NCBI RefSeq assembly: GCF_018069565.1
Contig: NZ_JAGPNL010000001.1
Span: 1,426,001 to 1,490,000 of the forward strand
Reading direction: 5' to 3'
Length of the DNA: 64,000 nt
Origin: Streptomyces tagetis
GTDB lineage: Bacteria; Actinomycetota; Actinomycetes; Streptomycetales; Streptomycetaceae
In this document: one piece after another, positions 8,974 through 18,273 of the stretch
How positions within the stretch are numbered: the first letter of the stretch is position 1
Layout: the number at the start of each line of letters is the position of its first letter
Notes under the pieces: model-generated
What the model was told of the DNA's origin: nothing
The model's input: only the letters and a program-made list of their open reading frames with translations
Database searches by the model: none
Program-made: the position numbers and the translations under genes

Positions 8974-9236
8974 GTATTTGGGCCATCCCAGAGAGCGTGC
9001 GTGGCAGCGTCGGTGCTATTCCGTGTGCAATGGATAAACTCGTCGCAGGCGCCGAATTCCTGGTAGTTCCGCTGGGCCTTGATCAGGGAGACCTGGTTCG
9101 CGCCGCCGCCCATGGTCGGCCAGCGGAACTGGACCCCGTCGTCCTCCCAGAAGCAGACGGGGCAGATCTCGTACGAGCCGGGCATCGCGTCCAGCACGGG
9201 GTGCCCGCAGCAGGGACAGGGGTAGCGGTCGCTCAC
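8964..9236 (-). CDS. CPCC family cysteine-rich protein
   Basis: About 90 residues. The N-terminus has YPCPCCGHPV and then EICPVCFWEDD, two Cys pairs that form the zinc-ribbon-like core of the CPCC family (Cys_rich_CPCC). It continues with MGGGANQVSLIKAQRNY, typical of the family. The start is GTG 9236 on the minus strand with AAGGAGA upstream. The function of the family is unknown; members occur in accessory and defence-rich regions. It runs convergent to, and overlaps by 10 bases, the AIPR gene. Confidence 0.78.
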   Translation of the reverse strand: MSDRYPCPCCGHPVLDAMPGSYEICPVCFWEDDGVQFRWPTMGGGANQVSLIKAQRNYQEFGACDEFIHCTRNSTDAATHALWDGPNTQR

Positions 9237-9870
9237 CTGGGCAGTCTCCTTGCCGGTTCCGCCGGTGCGCCATGGTTTTCTTGGCTTCCGCCCGCCCGGC
9301 CAGTCCGCAGCCAGTCCGCAGGACACCCGTAAACGGCCGTCGGGAGCCAACGCATGCCAACGAGGAATCCCAGGTCAGGGCCATGCGCGAGGCTCTGTCG
9401 CAGGTCAGGATCTGGCTTCAGACGTTTGGCTTCAACGTGTAGCGGGTGATATGCCACCACGTTGCTGATCTGGCAAACGTGCAGGTCAGAAGGGGGCCGA
9501 CTTCTCGGATTCGGGCCCTGGTTTTTCCCGTACCGGGATGCCGTGAGGTCCCCGTGCTGGACCGCGGGCCACAGCTCTGCGAGAGGGTGTGCGGGAGTGG
9601 TCGACCGGTCCACGCTCACACTTTCTTCACGGTCGGCCGGATCTGAAGACTCTCGGGGAGACGAATCCGCACGTGCCCGACGTTGTCGATCTCCTTGCCG
9701 GAGCGCGTCCTGAAGAAAAGCGTCGCCTGGGCGCTGACCGGGTTGTTCACCCGTGCGGAGATTCTCGGGGAAGCCGATCTGGCCGCCGCCCCGGCCCGAG
9801 GCCCCGTGATCGCTCCGCGCCTCCGTCCCGCCTCGTCCCCTCTCCCCTTCTTCCCCGAGGAGCTGAATCG
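9237..9870. other. Region of about 630 bp without a supportable gene
   Basis: I see no gene with a plausible start, ribosome site and protein-like sequence on either strand. An 11-bp tandem repeat (CCAGTCCGCAG twice, 9300-9321) is present. The stretch separates the accessory-element genes from the decayed biosynthetic genes and could contain an element boundary, but no attachment-site duplication was found by eye. Confidence 0.5.
9300..9321. repeat. Two-copy 11-bp tandem repeat
   Basis: CCAGTCCGCAG occurs twice in direct succession (9300-9310 and 9311-9321), upstream of the CPCC gene. No function is evident. Confidence 0.6.
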
Positions 9871-9990
9871 ATGGATCAGGCCAATCCTTTCGACACCGCG
9901 GACCGCCTTGCTGCACCGCAGCGAATACCGGAGACCCCGACCGTCGGCGGCGAGGTGCGGCTGATGGAGGAACGGAGCGCTGCGGCCTGA
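9871..9990 (+). CDS. Possible 39-aa peptide coupled to the ketosynthase
   Basis: A short frame starting MDQANPFDTAD at an ATG with GAGGAG eight bases upstream. Its TGA (9988-9990) shares one base with the ATG of the ketosynthase, an arrangement typical of translational coupling. No domain is recognised. It may be the remnant of a longer gene, consistent with decay of its neighbours. The case rests only on the ribosome site and the overlap. Confidence 0.35.
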   Translation: MDQANPFDTADRLAAPQRIPETPTVGGEVRLMEERSAAA

Positions 9991-11208
9991 TGTCGGGCTC
10001 GGACATCGCGGTCACAGGGCTGGGACTGGTGACCCCCGCGGGCATCGGCGTGGAGACCTGCTGGGGCACCGTCCGCGCGGGCAAGCCGGCCGCCGCGCCG
10101 GATCCCGTCCTGCACGACCAGCCCGTACGGATCTCCTGCCGAGTACCCGGATTCGATGCCGAGCGGCTGCTCGGGGCCCGGCGGGCCCACCGCCTCGACC
10201 GGTTCGTGCAGTTCGCCCTGGTGGCGGGGGGCGAGTCGGTCGCCGATGCCGGACTGGACCCCGGTACCTGGGACGGTGCCCGGGTGGGGGTGGTGCTGGG
10301 CTCGACGGGCGGCGGATCGGGGACCGTGGAGGAACAGCACCGGGTGCTGCGGGAGAAGGGGCTGGGCCTGGTCTCGCCGCTGCTGCTGCCCATGCAACTG
10401 CCCAACATGGTGGCGGGGTAAGTGGCGATCGAGTTCGCCGCGCGCGGGTCCAATCTGGTGGTCGCCACCGCCTGCGGCTCCGGGGCGAGCGCCATCGGCA
10501 CCGCGCGGACCTGCTGACCCTCGACCGTTGTGACATCGTGCTCACCGGCGGCAGCGAGGCCCTGGTCACTCCGCTCGTCATGGCCGGGTTCGCCAAGATG
10601 AAGGCGCTGTCGCGGCGGCTCGACGACCCGGCGGGCGCCTCCCGCCGCGACGAAGCCGACCGGGACGGCTTCGTCGCGGCGGAGGGCGCGGGCGTGCTGG
10701 TGCTGGAACGGAGCCGGGACGCGCGGGCCTGCGGGGCCCGGCTCCGCGCCCGGATCGTGGGCTACGGGGCCAGCGCCGACGCCCACCACATCACCTCGCC
10801 TGATCCGGACGGTACCGGGCTGTCGCTGGCGATGCGCTCGGCCCTCGCGGACGCGGGGGCGGGCCCGCGAGACGTCGGCCACGTCAACGCCCACGGCACC
10901 TCCACGCCTCTCAACGACCTGGTGGAGGCCCAAGTCGTCGGACGGCTCCTGCCGCAGCGACCGCTGGCCACCTCCACCAAGGGGGTGACCGGACACCTGA
11001 TGGGGGCCGCGGGTGCGGTGGAGGCCGCGTTCACCGTGCTGTCGGTGGAGCACGGTCTGGTGCCGCCCACGGCAAATCTCAGCCAACTGGACCGCGCGTC
11101 GACGTCGACGTGGCGCGTTCGGCCGAGGCCGTCGCCGTCGACCTGACGCTCAGCAACTCCTGTGGATTCGGGCGACAGAATGCCGTGCTGGCCGTGGCTC
11201 GAGCGTGA
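9990..11208 (+). pseudogene. Beta-ketoacyl synthase (FabF/KAS II-like), degenerate
   Basis: About 405 codons of a condensing enzyme are recognisable from IAVTGLGLVTPAG to NSCGFGRQNAVLAVARA. Catalytic features remain: Cys in ATACGSGA, His in NAHGTSTPLND, and Lys/His in KGVTGHLMGAAGAVE. The gene is broken three times. A TAA at 10419-10421 sits where NMVAGQVAIEF is expected (a CAA to TAA change). A one-base loss near 10510 follows ASAIGTAR. Another one-base loss near 11095 precedes VDVDVARS. It starts overlapping a 39-codon frame. It was probably part of a fatty-acid or polyketide pathway and is now inactive. Confidence 0.85.
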
Positions 11209-11408
11209 CCCGGCCGACGGGAGTCAGGGGTCGCGCCCGGTGGCCTCCTCGTCGAGCGGCGGTGCGCGACACCCATCCCCGGGATGTGACCTGTTCTCGT
11301 ACGTGGGATCCGTTCTCGCCACGGCGGCGTCGACACCCCGGTGCCGCGATGGCACGATCCTCACCGCATGTAACGAACCACTCACCCGCATAGGAAAGGA
11401 AGCACACC

Positions 11409-11843
11409 ATGTCCCCTTCCGAGACATCAGCCCCCGCCCTCGCCGATCTCTTGGCGGCGATGCCCTTCGCGGCCCGCCTGGGCGTGGAACTCCACGAGGC
11501 TGTCCCCGACCGGGCCGTGGGCAGCCTGGGCTGGTCCCCGGAGTCCTGCACCGTGGGCGGCGTGCTGCACGGGGGCGCGCTGATGGCGCTGGCCGACTCG
11601 GTCGGAGCCGTCTGCGCCTATCTCAACCTTCCGCCGGGCGCGGGCACGTCCACGGTGGAGTCGAAGACCAACTTCCTGCGCGGAGTGGCCTCCGGGCGGG
11701 TCCATGCGACGGCCCGCCCGCTGCACGTCGGCGGCACCCTGGTCGTCGTCCAGACCGACCTGCGCGATGACAAGGACCGCCTCGTCGGGCAGACCACCCA
11801 GACCCAGATCGTGCTCGCCCCGAAGGATGGCGCCAGGGGCTGA
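11409..11843 (+). CDS. Hotdog-fold thioesterase (PaaI/acyl-CoA thioesterase family)
   Basis: 144 residues. VGGVLHGGALMALADSVGAVCA matches the hotdog thioesterase helix, with the HGG motif and a downstream acidic residue. TSTVESKTNFLR and GGTLVVVQTDLRD are the typical following strands. It would hydrolyse acyl-CoA or acyl-carrier thioesters. The ATG at 11409 is preceded by AGGAAAGGAAG. It is the only intact enzyme gene between two decayed ones (ketosynthase and oxidoreductase) and may be a survivor of the same pathway. Confidence 0.85.
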   Translation: MSPSETSAPALADLLAAMPFAARLGVELHEAVPDRAVGSLGWSPESCTVGGVLHGGALMALADSVGAVCAYLNLPPGAGTSTVESKTNFLRGVASGRVHATARPLHVGGTLVVVQTDLRDDKDRLVGQTTQTQIVLAPKDGARG

Positions 11844-11937
11844 CCCGTACACGGGGACGGCGGCGCCCGCGTCCCTTTCGGCCGGGCGGCCACGCCGCAC
11901 CCTCACGTACGTCTCTCCGACCGGAAGGTAAGCAGCC

Positions 11938-12917
11938 ATGGCCGCTGAACAACACCCCTGCGCGTCGGCATCCTCCTCCCCACCCGGGAGCAGGCCATCT
12001 CCGACAGCGTCGCCGCCTTCCCCCTGCTGGACTTCGCCCGTCAGGCCGAGTCCCTCGGCTTCGACTCACTGTGGACGGGCGACTCGCTGACCGCCCGGCC
12101 GCGACTGGATCCCCTGGTGGTGCTGGCCGCCGCCGGGGCGGTCACCTCCCGCATCGTCCTGGGCACCCGCGGCACTCACGCCCGCCCTACGCCATCCGCT
12201 GATCGGCGCCAACACGATCGTCGCACTGGACCACGTGTGCGGATCACGCCTGGTTCTCGGTCTCGGTTCGGGCTTTTCCGTGCCGGAGACCGAGGAGGAG
12301 TTCCGTGCGGTGAGGGCGGAGTTCTCCGGCCGCGCGGGCCGCCTGGATGGGACCGTCGCCCTGTGGCACACCGCCTGGCAGCGGCCGGAAGACGGCGGCA
12401 GCGTCGACTTCACCGGGCGGCACTTCCAGGCCGAGGGCCTGGACCGGCTGCCGCCGCCGCACGGGCCGGGCGGGCCGCCCCTGTGGCTGGCGGGCAGCGG
12501 CACCCCGCGCGTCGTGGAGCGAGTGGCCCGCCACTACGACGGCTGGATGCCGTTCCTGCCGTACGCCCGTGCCTACGGCGAGGCGCGGGACCGCGTCCAG
12601 CGGACGCGGGAGGCGGCCGGCCGGCGGACGCCGTCACGCCCGCCCTGTACGACACGCTCACCGTCGACCCGGACCCCGCACGGGCGCGCGCCGTGATGGA
12701 GGACTACATCCTCCATTACCACGGGCGCACCCTCGACCAGATGTCCGCGATCCAGACGTCCTGCTGGCGCAGCGCCGAGGCGTGCGCCCGGTGGCTCGCC
12801 CAGTACGTACGGGCCGGTGCCCGTCAACTGATCATCCGCGTCGGCTCGTTGAGGCCGGAGAACCAGCTCAAGGAGATCGCCACCGTGGTCCTGCCGTGGC
12901 TGCGCGTACTGGGCTGA
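11938..12917 (+). pseudogene. Luciferase-like (LLM) flavin-dependent oxidoreductase, frameshifted
   Basis: The ATG at 11938 has GGAAGG upstream, but the reading frame changes about three times. After MAAEQHP the family sequence LRVGILLPTREQ continues in another frame (near 11958). Near 12175 it shifts again, continuing TPALRHPLIGANTIVALDH and RLVLGLGSGF. Near 12625 it returns for DYILHYHGRTLDQM to LPWLRVLG. Pieces such as AESLGFDSLWTGDS and WLAGSGTPRVVERVARHYDGWMP identify the F420/FMN-type luciferase-like family. It is about 325 codons in total and inactive as written. Confidence 0.82.
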
Positions 12918-13088
12918 CGGCGACGGTGCGACAGGGGGGCGAGCACCGAGCCGTTCCCGGCACTCATCTGCCGATTCGTGAACGCGGCGTACGGGGCGGG
13001 CCGTTGACCGGTCTGTCCCGTACGGCGCGTTCAGGACATGAAAGCAGGGATCACGCCCGAGTGGTTTCCGGCAGCCAGCTCGGCGTCG

Positions 13089-13472
13089 AACATGAGTCTC
13101 GAGAGTCCTTACGCGGTACGCTTCGTAGCGGGCGGCTGCCTGCCTGCATAAATCGGTCTCCACGAATCCACCGAAGACTGGGCCGCGCCACCTCACGAGG
13201 GCCGCCCGCAGTAGTCCGGCTAATTCAGGGGGAGGAATATCGGGGCGGGCTTCGACCTCACTCACGACTCTGACGAATTTCATCGCGTCGAGTTCCCCAG
13301 GGGCCAGAGTCAACCGGTAGCCGGTCGGGTGCGTGGCCAGCCGAGGGGTCGGACGATCCGGTTCGAGAGCACGCAATCGGTGCCGCAGCCATGCTGACAT
13401 GGGCTTGCAGGGCGTTGGTCTGCATGTCTTCACCGTCCGCCCGACCTGGCCCGGTCGGCCCTCCACACACAA
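13089..13472 (-). pseudogene. SARP/AfsR-type regulator fragment (BTAD region)
   Basis: The minus strand encodes LRHRLRALEPDRP, THPTGYRLTLAPGELDA and LRAALVRWRGPVF. This is the junction of the winged-helix and bacterial transcriptional activation domains of Streptomyces antibiotic regulatory proteins. Just upstream, NALQAHVSM appears in a different frame (near 13400), so a frameshift is present. Homology ends at about 13089 after RTLETHV. Both ends of a normal SARP are missing. It suggests a lost secondary-metabolite regulator beside the decayed pathway genes. Confidence 0.65.
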
Positions 13473-13701
13473 TGCCCGCTCACGCGCGCGTTAGCCGTTC
13501 TTTTCTGGACAACCGGCGTTTCCCGCCCCCGGTGCCGAGACACCGTCAAAAGACCAACGGGGCAACCGGACGCTCGCCCCGTTCAGATGGTCAGAATGAC
13601 ATCAGTTGTATATCGGGCGAATGTCAGGGTCGCCCGTCGAATAGCGCGGACGGTCTTGAGAACGGCACTTCTGATCCTTCCGAGGGCTGCGCGGCGGCAC
13701 G

Positions 13702-14142
13702 GTGCTCGGTCTGGACCGGCCGCACGCCCTGCGCTTCCTCCCGCACGCCGACCGCGACTGGCACCGACCGGGCCCTGCCGAGGTGTGGGGCCGGATGGGC
13801 CGTCGTCCCGATGAAGCCCTGATCCGTAAGCCCTCCTACGGGGCGTTCTACGACACCCCCCTCGACACAATGCTGCGCAACCTCGACCGCGACACGGTCA
13901 TCGTCACGGGAACGCTTACCAACTACTGCTGCGGCACCACGGCCCGGCAGGCATACGAACGCGGCTACAAGGTCGTCTTCGGGTCCGATGTCACGGCCAC
14001 CGATGACGAGTCGCGACAGGAACCGGAACTCGCTGTGCTGCGGCAGGGTTTCGCGCTCGTACCGACCACCGAAGAGATCACCAACCGACTGACCGCAGCC
14101 ACCTCGGCATCAGACGACGAGAAGCGGGCGAGCGCGGAGTGA
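13702..14142 (+). pseudogene. Isochorismatase-family cysteine hydrolase, C-terminal part only
   Basis: The C-terminal half of the family is clear: LIRKPSYGAFYDTPLD (with the catalytic lysine), VIVTGTLTNYCCGTTARQAYERGYKVVF (with the catalytic cysteine) and DVTATDDESRQEPELAVL. The N-terminal strand with the catalytic aspartate (usually LLVIDMQNDF) is missing and no frame upstream supplies it, so the gene is truncated. The Cys-containing motif points to a general amidohydrolase such as nicotinamidase-like enzymes rather than the Cys-less EntB/DhbB type. It is unlikely to serve catechol synthesis. Confidence 0.7.
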
Positions 14143-14410
14143 GCGCACGGTGCGCGGCCGGCCGCCGCCCTGGGGCCGGGGCCGGGTGGCGTGCCGGCAG
14201 ACGATGAGGTCGCGGTGCTGGCGCAGGACCGTGTCCGGCCGGATCAGATCGCATCCGGCGTAGCACCTCGCGGGACACGCTGTGGAGCAACGACGCCGGG
14301 AACGCCTGGTCGCCGACGTCGAACCGGACCCGCTGCCCGCCCAGCCGCCGCTCCAGGACGGCGATCTGATGGCGCAGGGCAAGGATTTTGATGTCCTTCT
14401 CCCAGTCGCT
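14143..14410 (-). pseudogene. Transposase/integrase-core fragment
   Basis: The minus strand reads DWEKDIKILALRHQIAVLERRL and GDQAFPASLLH. A frame change near 14245 then gives IRPDTVLRQHRDLIV and GRPRTVRS. This string of motifs is the N-terminal part of a common Streptomyces IS3/rve-type transposase. It is truncated at both ends and frameshifted. It overlaps the end of the isochorismatase fragment region and probably marks an old rearrangement. Confidence 0.6.
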
Positions 14411-14587
14411 CGTTGGTAGCAGCCGCCGCATTGGGAACGCGCTCGTCATGCACGGGTACGTCAGTCTCAACAGCACGGCCGATCACCATGCCGCCTCCGC
14501 CGTCCCCCGGGCGAGACGCCGACTCGGGCAACCAACGGGCACGCGGCATGAGCAGCCGGATCAGAGTTTCCCGATCCTGTACGTGCG

Positions 14588-15583
14588 TCAGGCCAGGGTT
14601 CCGCCGGCCCGGTGCAGGTAGCTGAAGTCGTGGTCCCGGCGGGCCCTGCTGATCGGGCGGATCTCGCGAGTGGCCACGTTCAGCGCGTAGCCGCCCACCG
14701 CTCCCAGCACCCAGGTCAGGCCAGGCTGCACCACGCTTCCGGCGGCGGCCGCGAGGGCCAGGGTCACCATCACGGACCGGTTGACCCACACCATCCGGCT
14801 GCTCCTGGCCGCCGCCCGGTAGTCCTCGACGGACTCTTCGATCTCCCGGTGCAACTGGGCCAGGACGTCGGCGGGGTGCTCGTAGTGGCGACGGAGGTCC
14901 CCGAGCATGCGGTGTAGAGCCCGCATCAGGCGGTGCCGCTCGTCGGCGTATCGCTCACGGAAGGCGACGACGTCGACGGTCGGGGTGCCGGGGGCGGGCA
15001 CGGGCAGCAACTTGCCTAGCTCCAGCTCCCAGGCGGGCAGCCGGTCCTCGCCGGCGGGGCTCAGGGCCCAGGCGTACGCGTCCGCGCGGTCGGTGCAGGG
15101 GACGTACGAGACCCGGCGGTCGGCGGCGATCTCGCGGGCCAGGGTGCCGATGACCAGTTGTTGGACCTCCGGCGGGACGACGAGGCTCCAGGGGCCCCGC
15201 CTGTTCGGCCAGGCCAGGCCGAGTGAGAGGAGTTCCCGCTACAGCCAAAGGCTCGTCTTCGAGTTGTAGAGGTACGCGTCCGGGAAGGAAAGCTGTCGGC
15301 GGTTCGGGTAGGCAGCCATCCTGCGCAGCTCCTGCACCAGGAACCGGGAAGCCTGGCCGTGGCCCCATTCAGGGTCTTCCAGCTCCTCCATGCTGTCCCG
15401 GTCAAAGGTGAGGGGCGTGTACAGGCGCTGTTCCCGCAGCTCGTTCAGCTCCGCGGGCACGGCGAAGCGGTACTCCCGGTGACCCTGCGGCACGATGGAC
15501 GCGATGCCGTCCCAGTAGAGCAGCGCTTGGTGCAGGATCTCCGTCGGCGGCTTGACCAGCGGGTAGTACAGCAGGACGGCCAA
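14588..15583 (-). pseudogene. DUF6236-like protein with an in-frame TAG
   Basis: A continuous frame of about 331 codons begins MAVLLYYPLVKPPTEILHQALLYWDG, which resembles the start of DUF6236 proteins, and ends with HDFSYLHRAGGTLA. A single TAG at 15241-15239 (codon 115) interrupts it. The sequence resumes in the same frame with RELLSLGLAWPNRRGPW, so one point change (for example TAC to TAG) explains it. The C-terminal part has a hydrophobic segment around VMVTLALAAAAGSVV, possibly one membrane pass. Function is unknown. Its start faces the iron-box region on the other strand. Confidence 0.7.
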
Positions 15584-15726
15584 GAGGACTCCCTGTCCGC
15601 GAACTCACCGCCCGATGGCGGGACTTCACGTCAGCGGATGCCGCGCGGGAACCGTCGGCACTCGGGCTGCCGGTGACGGGCGGCCGGGCGGCGACGTCCG
15701 CGATGGCTTCCCAAGGCCCCCGCTTG

Positions 15727-15745
15727 TTAGTTTAGCCTTGCCTAT
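15727..15745 (+). promoter_or_regulatory. Degenerate iron box upstream of the permease genes
   Basis: TTAGTTTAGCCTTGCCTAT resembles the DmdR/DtxR operator consensus TTAGGTTAGGCTAACCTAA (14 of 19 by eye). It lies about 225 bp upstream of the first FecCD gene, in an otherwise gene-free stretch. DmdR1 is the iron-dependent repressor of siderophore genes in Streptomyces. The match is weaker than the box at 18274, and the distance leaves an unusually long leader. Confidence 0.55.
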
Positions 15746-15970
15746 GTTGATCGGGCTGCCGAGCGGGCCCGAGAGGGTGTCAAGTGGTGTGGGGCGGGCG
15801 GATGGACGGCGTGTGGTGAGGGCGCGGGGACTTTCCGGAAGGGAGCGACCACGGGCGTTACGTCCGGAGGGCGGCGGAAGGCCGGGACCCCGCATCGCCG
15901 CGGTGTCCGGCGGGTCCACCGGCTCTCCCGCGTGCGCCGGCCCGGCTGCCGCGGCCCGGTGAGCGGCCCC

Positions 15971-17026
15971 ATGGCGCAGGAAACGTCTCCGCCGTCGGCG
16001 GCTGCCGTCGCGTCCCAACCGGCCCCCGTCCGGGTCCTGTTCCGCGGCGGCGGTCTTCTCGGTCTCGGCTGCGTGCTCTTCCTGCTGGTGCTGCTGAGCA
16101 CCTGGCTGGGCACCAAGGACACCTCCCTCGCGCAGGTGTGGAGCGCGCTGTGGGGGGACGACGGCTCGTACGCCACCGGCGTCATCCGTGAACTGCGGCT
16201 GCCGCGCACGCTGGTGGGGCTTCTGGTCGGTGCCTCCCTCGGCGTCGCCGGGGCGCTGATGCAGACCGTCACCCGCAATCCGCTCGCCGACCCGGGCATC
16301 CTCGGGGTCAACGCCGGGGCCTCGGCGGCGGTGGTGTTCGCGATCGGGGTCATCGGGCTCGGCGACTTCACGTCCCTGGTCTGGTTCTCGTTCCTCGGCG
16401 CGGCCTTCGCGAGCGTCGTGGTCTACGTCCTGGGCGCCTCGGGCCGGGGCGGGCCGACGCCGGTGCGGCTGACGCTGGCGGGCGCGGCCATCAGCGCCAG
16501 CCTCGGGGGAGTGATCGCGGGGCTGACCGTGTTCGACGCGGCGACCTACGACTTCCTGCGGTTCTGGATGGTCGGCTCGCTCGCCGGACGCAGTCCCGAA
16601 CTCGTCCTGGAACTCGTGCCGTTCGTCCTCGTCGGGGTGGTGGCCGCGATGGTCCTCGCGCCCTCCCTGAACGCGCTCGCCCTCGGCGACGAGCTGGGCA
16701 GGGGGCTCGGCGTCCATCTCGGCCGGGTCCGCGCCGGGACCGTGGTCACCGTCACCCTGCTCTGCGGGGCGGCGACCGCCGCGGCCGGGCCGATCGGCTT
16801 CGTCGGTCTCGTGGTCCCCCTGATCGCACGCCGGCTCACCGGCCCCGACCTTCGCTGGTCGCTGCCGTACTGCGTGCTCATGGGGCCGGTCCTCGTGCTG
16901 GTCTCCGACATCGTGGGCCGGGTGGTCCTGCCGACGGGCGAGCTGGAGGTCGGCGCGGTGACGGCGGTCGTCGGGGCGCCGGTGTTCATCGCGATGGTGC
17001 GACGGTTCAAGAAGGTGTCCCTGTGA
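15971..17026 (+). CDS. FecCD-family ferri-siderophore ABC permease (subunit 1)
   Basis: About 351 residues with nine or so hydrophobic segments. The FecCD/BtuC signature RNPLADPGILGVNAGASAAVV lies near residue 110. The C-terminal coupling-helix region DELGRGLGVHLGRVRAG and the AAAGPIGFVGLVVPLIAR motif are present. It would form a heterodimeric channel for ferric siderophore with the next gene. The start is ATG 15971; an in-frame GTG at 15959 is possible, and neither has a clear ribosome site. Its TGA overlaps the next GTG. No binding protein or ATPase gene is in the window. Confidence 0.93.
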   Translation: MAQETSPPSAAAVASQPAPVRVLFRGGGLLGLGCVLFLLVLLSTWLGTKDTSLAQVWSALWGDDGSYATGVIRELRLPRTLVGLLVGASLGVAGALMQTVTRNPLADPGILGVNAGASAAVVFAIGVIGLGDFTSLVWFSFLGAAFASVVVYVLGASGRGGPTPVRLTLAGAAISASLGGVIAGLTVFDAATYDFLRFWMVGSLAGRSPELVLELVPFVLVGVVAAMVLAPSLNALALGDELGRGLGVHLGRVRAGTVVTVTLLCGAATAAAGPIGFVGLVVPLIARRLTGPDLRWSLPYCVLMGPVLVLVSDIVGRVVLPTGELEVGAVTAVVGAPVFIAMVRRFKKVSL

Positions 17027-18135
17027 CGGTGACGCAGACGAAGCCGGCGAAGACGTCCGGGTCCGCCCGGCCCGTGCTGTCGGTGCGCTGGGGCCGGCTC
17101 TCCTTCCGCCTGCACCGCCGTACGGCCGCGGTGGGGGCGGCCTCCCTGGCGGTGTCGGCGCTGCTCCTCGCGGTGAGCCTGTGCACCGGCGCCTACGCGG
17201 TGGCGCCCGGGGACGTCGCGCGGGCCCTGTTCTTCGGCACCGGCGAACGGCTGGCGGTGCACTTCGTCAACCAGGAGCGGCTGCCCCAGGCGCTGCTCGC
17301 CGTCCTCGTCGGCTGCGCGCTCGGCATCAGCGGCGCCATCTTCCAGAACGTCTCCCGCAACCCGCTGGCCAGTCCCGACGTCATCGGCTTCAACAGCGGT
17401 GCCGCGACCGGCGCCATCACGGCCATCGTGTTCGGCGGCGGCGCCGCCGCGACCGCCGCCGGCGCGATCGGCGGGGGCCTCGCCACGGCGGCGGTCGTGT
17501 TCCTGCTCGCCGGCAGCGGGGGGTTCAACGGGGTGCGGCTGGTCCTGATCGGGCTCGGCGTCACGGCCATGCTCGGTTCCGTCAACTCCTACCTGCTCAC
17601 GCGCTCCACCCTGCACAACGCGCAGAACGCGCACGTCTGGCTGATCGGCACGTTCAACGGCCGCTCCTGGAGTTCCGTCCAGATCATGGCGGTGGCGCTC
17701 GCCGCTCTGCTGCCGGCCTCCGTCGTCCTCAACCGGCAGTTGCGGATACTGGAGATGGGCGACGACCTGGCCCACGGGCTCGGTGTCCGGGTGATCCGGG
17801 CGCGGCTGGCCCTCACCCTGCTCGGGGTGGGGCTGTGCGGTGTCGCGGTGGCGAGCGCCGGACCGGTGCCGTTCGTGGCGCTCGCCGCGCCGCAGATCGC
17901 GCTGATGCTCACCCGGGGACCGGTGAGCGTGATCGCCGCGGGCGTCACGGGGGCCGCCCTCCTGTCGGGTGCGCATCTCGTCTCCCACCAGTTCCTTCCG
18001 CTGCTCGCCCGTCTCCATCTGGTCGCGGAGACGCAGCGCGACGGGCAGTTGCCGGTAGGCGTCACGACCGGCGTGCTCGGCGGTGCCTACCTCGCCTGGG
18101 TGCTCTTCCACCGGCGCCGTGCCGGGGCGGTCTGA
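17023..18135 (+). CDS. FecCD-family ferri-siderophore ABC permease (subunit 2)
   Basis: 370 residues, polytopic. The signature SRNPLASPDVIGFNSGAATGAI is near residue 115, with GDDLAHGLGVRVIRARL and ASAGPVPFVALAAPQIA in the C-terminal half. It is the partner of the preceding permease. The start GTG at 17023 overlaps the upstream TGA (GTGA), indicating translational coupling. The pair imports the ferric form of a siderophore, most likely the product of the adjacent NRPS genes. A hairpin follows 14 bases after the stop. Confidence 0.93.
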   Translation: MTVTQTKPAKTSGSARPVLSVRWGRLSFRLHRRTAAVGAASLAVSALLLAVSLCTGAYAVAPGDVARALFFGTGERLAVHFVNQERLPQALLAVLVGCALGISGAIFQNVSRNPLASPDVIGFNSGAATGAITAIVFGGGAAATAAGAIGGGLATAAVVFLLAGSGGFNGVRLVLIGLGVTAMLGSVNSYLLTRSTLHNAQNAHVWLIGTFNGRSWSSVQIMAVALAALLPASVVLNRQLRILEMGDDLAHGLGVRVIRARLALTLLGVGLCGVAVASAGPVPFVALAAPQIALMLTRGPVSVIAAGVTGAALLSGAHLVSHQFLPLLARLHLVAETQRDGQLPVGVTTGVLGGAYLAWVLFHRRRAGAV

Positions 18136-18148
18136 CACCGGTCCGGGG

Positions 18149-18180
18149 GGAAGGGGCACGTCGGTCGGCGAGCCCCTTCC
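18149..18180 (+). terminator. Hairpin terminator after the permease pair
   Basis: GGAAGGGGC (18149-18157) pairs with GCCCCTTCC (18172-18180) around a 14-base loop, just after the second permease stop. It separates the permease operon from the second iron box and the NRPS operon. Outer GC-rich arms may extend the stem. Confidence 0.6.
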
Positions 18181-18273
18181 GGGCCGGTCCCGTGAGGCCC
18201 CAAGGGGCTTGTTCCGTACGGGAGTTGATGGCCTGAAGTGGCGGGTGGTGTGGTATTGCTCCCCTCGAATAAC

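Noticed and set aside
10419..11095. Programmed frameshifting or recoding in the ketosynthase
   Set aside because: Two separate shifts plus a nonsense codon and no slippery-site or pseudoknot pattern; decay is simpler.
13702..14142. Isochorismatase as the source of dihydroxybenzoate for the NRPS
   Set aside because: It is truncated and carries the Cys-type active site of general amidohydrolases, unlike the EntB/DhbB type; it also lies among decayed genes outside the iron-box operons.
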